Position numbers and translations under genes: made by a program. The notes beneath the pieces are model-generated. The model had not been told where the DNA came from and did not search any database. It saw only the letters and a program-made list of their open reading frames with translations. This document shows positions 1 through 4,619 of a DNA stretch of 6,003 nucleotides, one piece after another. Positions within the stretch are counted from its first letter, which is position 1. The number at the start of each line of letters is the position of its first letter. The stretch is from Thermomicrobiaceae bacterium (GTDB taxonomy: Bacteria; Chloroflexota; Chloroflexia; Thermomicrobiales; Thermomicrobiaceae): NCBI GenBank assembly GCA_007122555.1, contig SKTL01000024.1:1-6003 (forward strand), given 5' to 3'.

Positions 1-72
1 CTGGACGCGAGTGAAAAGACCGACACGGGAAAGAACGTTACCGTCGCTTTCGAGCTGCTCGGATCTGATTAA
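1..72 (+). CDS. 3' end of an unidentified protein-coding gene (partial)
   Basis: Frame 1 is open from the window edge to a TAA stop at 70-72 and gives 23 residues ending in VTVAFELLGSD. Codon choice resembles the neighbouring genes, and a spacer of about 90 bases separates the stop from the next start, so this is probably the true end of an upstream gene on the same strand. The tail alternates polar and hydrophobic residues, as a terminal beta strand would, but it is too short to assign a family and I do not recognise it. The chance that it is only a random open frame is real, because 23 codons carry little statistical weight. Confidence 0.5.
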   Translation: MDASEKTDTGKNVTVAFELLGSD

Positions 73-150
73 ATGTGCGCAGCTCAATAGCTTACCCTGT
101 AGATCGCCCTTCCCTGCTACCATAGTTGCGACTACGTGATTCGCCACCCA

Positions 151-160
151 GAGAGGGGAG
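151..160 (+). promoter_or_regulatory. Ribosome binding site that fixes the M20 peptidase start at GTG 166
   Basis: GAGAGGGGAG ends five bases before GTG 166. The same frame also contains an earlier GTG at 136, but no purine-rich site precedes that codon, and starting there would place this strong Shine-Dalgarno sequence inside the coding region. I therefore choose 166. Confidence 0.7.
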
Positions 161-165
161 ACTCA

Positions 166-1338
166 GTGACGCCATTCGAACAACAAATGACCGACTATAT
201 CGCCTCCCGCGAGCAGGACTGGATTGACTTGTTGAAGGAGCTGGTGAACTGCGATTCCGGCACCTACAACCAGGACGAGGCCAACCGGGCCAGCGGAATT
301 CTGGCGAAGGCGATCGGCGAACTCGGTTTCGAGGTCGAGCAGGTTCCGCAGGAGAAATTCGGCGCGCACGTCGTTGCCCGGAAAAAGGGAACCGGCGACA
401 AGTCGCTACTCTTCGTGGGACATTTCGACACCGTCTTTCCGGCGGGGACCGTCGCCGAGCGCCCATTCACGATCGACGGCGATATCGCCACCGGACCCGG
501 CGTCTATGACATGAAGGGCGGTCTGGTCGTTCTCCTGGCGGCGTTGAGCGCCCTGAAAGAAGCAAACGCGAAGGTCTGGAATGAGGTCAACCTCACTGTA
601 ATCTTCAACAGCGACGAGGAAATCCTCTCCCCGACCTCCAGTCCGATCATCGAAGCCGAGGCGAAGAAAGTCGACACGTCCTGCATTCTGGAGCCGGCCC
701 GCCCGGGCGGCGAATACACGTTCCAGCGCAAGGGCGCCGGCCTCTACACGATGACCGTCCACGGTCGAGCCGCACACTCCGGCGGGGCGCCCGAGAAGGG
801 ACGCAGCGCGGTCGAAGAGCTCGCCCAGAAGATCATCCGGTTGCATGAGCTGATCAACTTCGACACCGGCACGACGGTGAACGTCGGGGTGATTCGCGGC
901 GGTTTGCGGCCGAACGTCGTCGCCGAAAAGGCCGAATGCGAGTTCGATCTACGCGTCTACACCCACGCCGAGCGGGAAAAAGCGGAGAAGCGCTTCCAGG
1001 AGATCGTCGAGATGCAGTTCGTCCCGGACACGACCACCGAGCTCTCCGGCGGCATGATGTTTCCGCCGGTTGAGTACAACGAACGCAATGAAAAGGTGTT
1101 CGGAGTTGTGAAAGACGCTGGCGCGAAGCTGGGGCTTGACCTGCCGTCGGTCGTCACTGGTGGCGGATCGGACGGCAACGTGACTGGCCAGCACACGCTC
1201 TTGATGGACGGGATGGGTGTCGAAGGAGACGGGGCGCATTCCGACCGGGAGTTCATCTACCTGTCTTCGGTCGTCCGACGGGCGAGCGTTCTGGCTCTGT
1301 TTCTCAATGATTGGCCCGAGCGGATCGACAACCTGTAG
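166..1338 (+). CDS. M20 family metallopeptidase, glutamate carboxypeptidase (CPG2)-like
   Basis: Predicted zinc-dependent exopeptidase of 390 residues, close to the usual M20 length. Numbered from GTG 166, the family's di-zinc site is complete: H86 in GHFDT, D115 in YDMKGG (bridging aspartate), catalytic E151 and ligand E152 in NSDEE, E176 in ILEP, and H358 in GAHSD. The segment of roughly residues 180-295, starting near the YTMTVHGRAAHSG motif, is the inserted dimerisation domain, and TGGGSDGN near residue 332 matches the substrate-side loop of carboxypeptidase G2. That enzyme family removes C-terminal glutamate or related residues from peptides and folates; the substrate here cannot be read from sequence. 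No signal peptide is visible, so it is probably cytoplasmic. It converges on the fur-like gene, so the two are not co-transcribed. Possible weak -10 elements (TACCAT at 118, CATAGT at 121) lie upstream but are not convincing. An ArgE/DapE/ACY1-type activity is the alternative. Confidence 0.93.
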   Translation: MTPFEQQMTDYIASREQDWIDLLKELVNCDSGTYNQDEANRASGILAKAIGELGFEVEQVPQEKFGAHVVARKKGTGDKSLLFVGHFDTVFPAGTVAERPFTIDGDIATGPGVYDMKGGLVVLLAALSALKEANAKVWNEVNLTVIFNSDEEILSPTSSPIIEAEAKKVDTSCILEPARPGGEYTFQRKGAGLYTMTVHGRAAHSGGAPEKGRSAVEELAQKIIRLHELINFDTGTTVNVGVIRGGLRPNVVAEKAECEFDLRVYTHAEREKAEKRFQEIVEMQFVPDTTTELSGGMMFPPVEYNERNEKVFGVVKDAGAKLGLDLPSVVTGGGSDGNVTGQHTLLMDGMGVEGDGAHSDREFIYLSSVVRRASVLALFLNDWPERIDNL

Positions 1339-1376
1339 CGGGCATTATTCCGGGCTCGGTCCGAACATATCATTTT

Positions 1377-1404
1377 CGTGTGGTCGCATCGGAGCGGCCA
1401 CATG
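1377..1404. terminator. Imperfect hairpin in the convergent gap, possible terminator
   Basis: TGTGGTCGC (1379-1387) pairs with GCGGCCACA (1394-1402) around a six-base loop, with one T-G wobble. The stem extends outward by a G-T and a C-G pair. It sits between the tail-to-tail M20 and fur-like genes, where a shared terminator is expected. No T-run follows the stem on either strand, so it is not a classic intrinsic terminator. Confidence 0.35.
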
Positions 1405-1431
1405 GTCCAGCCAGGGTCATGATGGCGATCG

Positions 1432-1875
1432 CTAGTCTGCGCTTGCCTGAGGGATGTCCTGACATCGTCCGCATGTGCCGAAGATCTCCAGCCAATGCCC
1501 CTCGATACGGAAGTTCGTTTCCGACGCAAGGTTCTCGATGAGTTCGTCGACATTGCAGCCCTGGAATTCCACCACGTTACCGCAACCGGAGCAGACCATG
1601 TGGTGGCGATGCCCGGGGCCGCGGAGGACGTAGCCGTGGGCGCCGTCCGGCTGGTGAACGCGATCGAGGATCTCCAGTTCGACCAGGACATCGATTGTCC
1701 GGAAGACCGTCGCCCGGCCGATGCCGGAGCCGCGCCCGCGCAGATCATCGTAGAGCTGTTCGCCGGTGAAGAGGCCGTCCCGGGCGTGGATCTCTTTAAC
1801 GACTTCAATGCGGGGGTCGGTAACCCTGAGGCCGGTCTGCTTGAGCTGTTTCAGCGTGTCACTGACGCTGCGCAT
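1432..1875 (-). CDS. Fur-family metal-dependent transcriptional regulator
   Basis: Cytoplasmic dimeric DNA-binding repressor of 147 residues, the normal size for Fur, Zur and PerR proteins. The N-terminal winged helix covers about residues 1-85, with LRVTDPR near residue 16 and the recognition helix in GIGRATVFRTIDVL (51-64). The C-terminal dimerisation domain carries HRHHMVCSGCG (89-99) and the second CxxC, CGRC (135-138), which together give the structural four-cysteine zinc site. By eye alignment to E. coli Fur, the site-3 ligands are kept (H89, H91 in place of Asp, D110 in place of Glu, H127), while three site-2 ligands are replaced (L35, V83, R90). The sensed metal (Fe, Zn or Mn, or peroxide via PerR chemistry) cannot be decided. 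ATG 1875 follows GAGAGGTG and gives the usual short N-terminus; an upstream ATG at 1896 would add seven residues. A strong -10 box and a perfect hairpin lie just upstream. Confidence 0.95.
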   Translation of the reverse strand: MRSVSDTLKQLKQTGLRVTDPRIEVVKEIHARDGLFTGEQLYDDLRGRGSGIGRATVFRTIDVLVELEILDRVHQPDGAHGYVLRGPGHRHHMVCSGCGNVVEFQGCNVDELIENLASETNFRIEGHWLEIFGTCGRCQDIPQASAD

Positions 1876-1877
1876 AG

Positions 1878-1885
1878 CACCTCTC
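1878..1885 (-). promoter_or_regulatory. Ribosome binding site supporting the fur-like start at 1875
   Basis: Read on the minus strand, GAGAGGTG precedes ATG 1875 with a two-base spacer after the final G. GAGGTG matches the anti-Shine-Dalgarno complement, although the spacing is tight. The alternative ATG at 1896 has no such site and would have to be translated from a leaderless mRNA. Confidence 0.5.
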
Positions 1886-1902
1886 GATCGTTCCATGCCC
1901 CG

Positions 1903-1908
1903 ATTATA
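1903..1908 (-). promoter_or_regulatory. Perfect -10 box (TATAAT) of the fur-like gene
   Basis: The minus strand reads TATAAT at 1908-1903, an AT-rich consensus hexamer in GC-rich surroundings. The expected transcription start, about seven bases downstream, falls at or near 1896, leaving a leader of about 21 bases before ATG 1875. No good -35 hexamer is seen at 16-18 bp spacing, which suggests activator help or an alternative sigma-factor contact. A palindrome TCGATCGA (1922-1929) lies in the -35 zone. Confidence 0.55.
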
Positions 1909-1940
1909 CCGAACGGCGCTTTCGATCGATGCGCTCGAAG

Positions 1941-1975
1941 CGGGCCGGGAGACCTGTGTATGGTCTCCCGGCCCG
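1941..1975 (-). terminator. Perfect 14-bp hairpin downstream of the M55 gene
   Basis: CGGGCCGGGAGACC (1941-1954) is exactly complementary to GGTCTCCCGGCCCG (1962-1975) with a seven-base loop, giving a very stable, mostly G-C stem. It begins 28 bases past the M55 stop codon on that gene's transcript and ends just before the fur-like promoter, the place for a terminator insulating the two. No T-tract follows in the minus direction, so it may act as a stem-only or Rho-assisted terminator, an mRNA 3'-end stabiliser, or an operator. Confidence 0.6.
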
Positions 1976-2002
1976 GCAGGGTGAATCGAGCTGCGGCGAG
2001 CG

Positions 2003-2851
2003 CTATTGCAGCCAGACCGCGGGTTCGTAGAGAGCGCTGCGAAGCGCCGCCCAGAGCACCTGGTACTGTTCCCAGAGGTTGGTTCCCTCGATGCGGATGT
2101 TGAGCGGGCCGGTCTGGTCGACCCCGGCAGTGCGTCCGGCGCGATCCGCCTGCTGCATCGTGTTGAAATCAACCTCGATGGTCTGCGGTCGCTCCGGCGT
2201 GTAGAGCTTCACATCACCGCGGACGCCGACGGCCGCTTTCGCCGCCTGGGTGATCTCCGGAAGCGTCGCCGCCGGCGGCCGGCAAATCGCCGCGTTCCGC
2301 CCGCACGATTCCTTCACGGTCACAGTTTTGATCTCGTTGCCGAGAAAATCGGTGGCTTCGCCGATCGTCGTCGCGTCACCGGTAACCATCACGGTTGGAA
2401 TCCCGAGCGACGCCAGGACCGCCGCGTTCAGTCCGGTCTCGCCGTGGGGCCGTCCGTTGATGCGCAGCTCGGAGACAACGGCCCCGGCAATCGTGTGCGG
2501 GTGAATCGCCTTCCGGGTGCGGGCCATAGCGTGATAGCCAACAAGCACGGCGCAGTCGAACGTCCGGCTGTCGGCGCCTTCAAGTTGACAGTGTGGCTTG
2601 GCGTCGCCGGAACCGGTCAGCAGGTGAGCGCCACTATGCATATCCTCGAAGATCATGTTCCGCATCGGGCCGTGCGAATCGTTGACCAGAATATAGTCGG
2701 CGCCTGCCTGTACCAGCCCCTCGACGGCCGCATTGGCGTCATTGGTCATCAGCTTGCGGCCGCGGTTGTACTCCGGTTGGTCGATCATCATCATGTCACC
2801 GTGGGTAATCCCGGTGATCCCTTCCATGTCGACTGACACGTATACGTTCAT
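2003..2851 (-). CDS. M55 family D-aminopeptidase (DppA-like)
   Basis: Predicted zinc-dependent aminopeptidase of 282 residues; Bacillus subtilis DppA, the family model, is about 274. DppA forms a decameric ring and releases N-terminal D-amino acids from short peptides such as D-Ala-D-Ala. Zinc-site positions can be followed: D8 and E10 in SVDMEGITG, H60 in VNDSH, H107 in GYHA, and E138 in GRPHGETGLNA. H119 in IHPHT corresponds to the catalytic histidine (H115 in DppA). The numbering of D8, E10 and H60 equals that of DppA when translation starts at ATG 2851, which supports that start; an in-frame GTG at 2866 overlaps the ribosome binding site. There is no signal peptide, so it is probably cytoplasmic. 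No dipeptide ABC transporter genes accompany it here, unlike the Bacillus dpp operon. It is divergent from the MFS gene and shares its control region. Confidence 0.95.
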   Translation of the reverse strand: MNVYVSVDMEGITGITHGDMMMIDQPEYNRGRKLMTNDANAAVEGLVQAGADYILVNDSHGPMRNMIFEDMHSGAHLLTGSGDAKPHCQLEGADSRTFDCAVLVGYHAMARTRKAIHPHTIAGAVVSELRINGRPHGETGLNAAVLASLGIPTVMVTGDATTIGEATDFLGNEIKTVTVKESCGRNAAICRPPAATLPEITQAAKAAVGVRGDVKLYTPERPQTIEVDFNTMQQADRAGRTAGVDQTGPLNIRIEGTNLWEQYQVLWAALRSALYEPAVWLQ

Positions 2852-2858
2852 ATGCACG

Positions 2859-2864
2859 CTCCTC
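2859..2864 (-). promoter_or_regulatory. Ribosome binding site fixing the M55 start at ATG 2851
   Basis: On the minus strand GAGGAG lies seven bases before ATG 2851, an ideal spacing. The alternative GTG at 2866 overlaps this element and lacks its own site. Confidence 0.75.
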
Positions 2865-2908
2865 ACGGGTTACAAAAACACTCGACGGATTCGCTGCGTT
2901 GCCTGACA

Positions 2909-2939
2909 GGGTACCGGATAGCGAACGATCCCGGAACCC
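2909..2939. repeat. Imperfect inverted repeat in the divergent control region
   Basis: GGGT-A-CCGGAT (2909-2919) faces AT-C-CCGG-A-ACCC (2928-2939), with one A-A mismatch and one bulged C. It lies 58-88 bases upstream of the M55 start on its coding strand, so it could be an operator for that gene or a chance GC-rich palindrome. Its left arm contains one of the three CGGATAG copies in this region. Confidence 0.3.
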
Positions 2940-2962
2940 GCACGCCGTCGTCAGCCCTGTAC

Positions 2963-2977
2963 TGATGATCATTGCCA
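2963..2977. promoter_or_regulatory. Fur-box-like operator candidate
   Basis: TGATGATCATTGCCA matches the 7-1-7 Fur consensus TGATAATNATTATCA at 11 of the 14 specified positions; the left half matches 6 of 7. It also resembles Zur-type boxes of the same family. It lies between the divergent M55 and MFS genes and overlaps the candidate -35 of the MFS promoter, where a repressor would block RNA polymerase. A Fur-family gene sits one gene away. Assignment rests on a visual match only. Confidence 0.35.
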
Positions 2978-3000
2978 TACATGCGCGAATCGGGCACCAT
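2972..3000 (+). promoter_or_regulatory. Candidate promoter of the MFS gene
   Basis: TTGCCA (2972-2977) matches the -35 consensus at five of six positions. After 17 bases comes CACCAT (2995-3000), which matches TATAAT at only three of six. The predicted start, near 3007, would place the CGGATAG hairpin at the very 5' end of the mRNA. The -10 is weak, so this is tentative. Confidence 0.3.
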
Positions 3001-3008
3001 TGGAAGTC

Positions 3009-3034
3009 CGGATAGGGCGGGAGCGCGCTATCCG
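3009..3034. repeat. CGGATAG inverted repeat before the MFS gene, operator or leader hairpin
   Basis: CGGATAG (3009-3015) is followed after 12 bases by its exact inverse CTATCCG (3028-3034), with half-site centres 19 bp apart, about two helical turns. A further direct copy lies at 2915-2921. The element ends eight bases before the GGGAG ribosome binding site (3042-3046) of the MFS gene, so it could bind a dimeric regulator or fold as a leader hairpin that affects translation. Confidence 0.45.
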
Positions 3035-3054
3035 CAAGATCGGGAGTTCACTTC

Positions 3055-4545
3055 GTGACTGCCTCCGCGCAATCAGGACCGAGCGCACAGCCCAGAGCTA
3101 CCGGCCCATCCGAGTTACTGATCATAGCGCTGGTCAGCGCCTGCACGTTCACGTCGGTCCTGAGCACAACCATGTTCAACGTTGTCCTGCCCGAGATCGG
3201 GCGGGATTTCGCCGTCACTCCGGCAACGCTTGGCTGGCTGTTCACTGCCTACTCTCTGGTCTTCGCCGTCGCCACCACATTCTACGGCCGGCTGGGCGAT
3301 CTCTACGGCATCCGGCGTTTCCTGACCATCGGTATCGGTATCTTTTCGCTGGGCTCGGCGCTCGCAGCGTTGGCGCTCAGTTTCGAGTTGCTGCTGGCGG
3401 CGCGTATCTTCCAGGCGACCGGCGCCGCGGCGATTCCAGCGCTGGGCACCGCAACCATCTTCCGGATGGTTCCCGCTCAGCGGCGTGGCATGGCGATGGG
3501 CTACATGAGCGCCGTCATCGGAACCGGAGCCGGACTTGGTCCGGTCATTGGCGGCTTGCTGGCGGAGTTCCTCTCCTGGCGAGCGCTGTTCCTGGTTCCC
3601 GGCGCCCTGTTTTTGATGATCCCGGTGTTGCTGAAGCTGCTGCCTACGATGGAAGGCAAGGCAACCGGAAAGCTCGACGTCTACGGCGGTGCGCTGGTTG
3701 CGTTGAGTCTCGGGGGCCTGCTCATTGCCGTCACGAATCTGGAACGGGCCGGGCCGGGTTCCCCGATTGTATTCGGGCCGTTCATTGTCTTCGTGCTTGT
3801 CATGCTGGTGCTCGTTCAGCGGATTCGGAGCCGGGAGGATTCCTTCATTCCCCGGTCGCTGCTGGCCAACCGGAACTTCGTTCTGCTTGGCGTGACGGCG
3901 GTTGGCATGACGGCGACGGCGATGGGTTCCATGGTGACGCTGCCGCTCCTGCTGGATGAGGTCCAGGGCGTTCGAGTGGGACAGATCGGGCTGGTGATGC
4001 TGCCATCGGCGATCGCGTCAGCGGTTCTGGGTCCGGTTGGCGGGCGGCTGGCTGATCGCTTCGGATCGGTCGTCCCGCTCCGAATGGGTCTGGCTTCGCT
4101 GGTTGCCGGCGCGTTCATCATGTCCTCCTTCGGAACCAGTGGATCGGCCGTAATGGTCGCGATTATCGCCATCTTCTTTGGAACCGGGATGGGGCTGGCC
4201 GGCGCCCCGCTGCTGAATAGCGTGTCGCTGATTCTGCCGCAATCCCAGAGCGGCATGGGCATCGGCCTGATTCACATGGTCTTCCTCATGGGAGGCTCGT
4301 TCGGCGTTGCCGTCAAGACGGCGATCATCGATGCCCGGCTCGGCGAGACCGATGGCTTCAATCCGCTCCACTCCGGCGCCGGCGCCGGGTTTTCCGACGC
4401 GTTCATGGTCGTCCTGATGGCGTCCGGAGTCGCCCTCTTCATCGCCAGCCGGTTGCTGCATGTCCCGAAGCCGGGCGATCTGGTTGAGGAACAGCCCCCG
4501 GCGCCGAAGCAGCCTTCTGGCTCTCCGGCATCTCCCCGCACCTGA
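3055..4545 (+). CDS. MFS transporter, 14-helix DHA2 drug:H+ antiporter type
   Basis: Integral inner-membrane protein of 496 residues with about 14 hydrophobic segments, at roughly 21-46, 58-78, 89-108, 110-135, 145-170, 175-196, 208-228, 238-255, 274-300, 309-336, 338-358, 363-394, 400-424 and 446-467. This is the pattern of the DHA2 group, which includes TetL- and QacA-like exporters. MFS motif A is seen as GRLGDLYGIRR (78-88) in the loop after helix 2, with an echo GGRLADRFG (329-337) after helix 10. The antiporter motif C is seen as GTGAGLGPVIGG (156-167) in helix 5. FIPRSLLANRNF before helix 9 is also typical. The cargo cannot be inferred; proton-driven export of a small molecule is most likely. 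GTG 3055 is preceded by GGGAG at eight bases. The C-terminal tail after residue 470 is proline-rich and hydrophilic. The amidase gene follows on the same strand after 74 bases. Confidence 0.93.
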   Translation: MTASAQSGPSAQPRATGPSELLIIALVSACTFTSVLSTTMFNVVLPEIGRDFAVTPATLGWLFTAYSLVFAVATTFYGRLGDLYGIRRFLTIGIGIFSLGSALAALALSFELLLAARIFQATGAAAIPALGTATIFRMVPAQRRGMAMGYMSAVIGTGAGLGPVIGGLLAEFLSWRALFLVPGALFLMIPVLLKLLPTMEGKATGKLDVYGGALVALSLGGLLIAVTNLERAGPGSPIVFGPFIVFVLVMLVLVQRIRSREDSFIPRSLLANRNFVLLGVTAVGMTATAMGSMVTLPLLLDEVQGVRVGQIGLVMLPSAIASAVLGPVGGRLADRFGSVVPLRMGLASLVAGAFIMSSFGTSGSAVMVAIIAIFFGTGMGLAGAPLLNSVSLILPQSQSGMGIGLIHMVFLMGGSFGVAVKTAIIDARLGETDGFNPLHSGAGAGFSDAFMVVLMASGVALFIASRLLHVPKPGDLVEEQPPAPKQPSGSPASPRT

Positions 4546-4556
4546 CCTGTTGCGGG
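4535..4556 (+). terminator. Short hairpin spanning the MFS stop codon, weak terminator candidate
   Basis: CCCGCA (4535-4540) pairs exactly with TGCGGG (4551-4556) around a ten-base loop that contains the TGA stop. Only six pairs form and the following ATCCTT is not a real T-run, so any termination would be partial. Confidence 0.2.
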
Positions 4557-4578
4557 ATCCTTAAGACCACGGTAGGGT
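4550..4578 (+). promoter_or_regulatory. Candidate promoter of the amidase gene
   Basis: TTGCGG (4550-4555) and TAGGGT (4573-4578) are separated by 17 bases. The -10 keeps only the key TAnnnT positions, as is common in GC-rich bacteria. It would give a leader of about 35 bases. Read-through from the MFS gene is an equally good explanation for expression. Confidence 0.25.
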
Positions 4579-4619
4579 GAGCCATTGTTATCGGGAATTG
4601 ACCGGGGGAGACGTCAACC

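Noticed and set aside
136..165. GTG 136 as the start of the M20 peptidase
   Set aside because: It has no ribosome binding site, and the strong GAGAGGGGAG at 151-160 would then be coding; GTG 166 is better placed.
1495..2103. Open frame of 202 codons on the + strand across the fur-like gene and the hairpin
   Set aside because: It runs antisense to a clear Fur-family gene and continues through the non-coding hairpin into the M55 gene with no motif of its own.
1876..2172. Extending the fur-like protein upstream to an ATG at 2172
   Set aside because: The extra 99 residues would overlap the M55 coding region and pass through the hairpin and the TATAAT box; Fur proteins begin close to the LKQTGLRVT segment.
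2006..2836. Long open frame of 276 codons on the + strand opposite the M55 gene
   Set aside because: The reverse strand encodes a complete M55 protein with all active-site residues; the + strand product is arginine-rich, low in recognisable motifs and has no ribosome binding site. It is a by-product of GC-rich codon bias.
3000..3959. Open frame of 319 codons overlapping the MFS gene in another + frame
   Set aside because: The other frame gives a 14-helix membrane protein with MFS motifs and a ribosome binding site; this frame gives an arginine/histidine-rich chain with no membrane segments.
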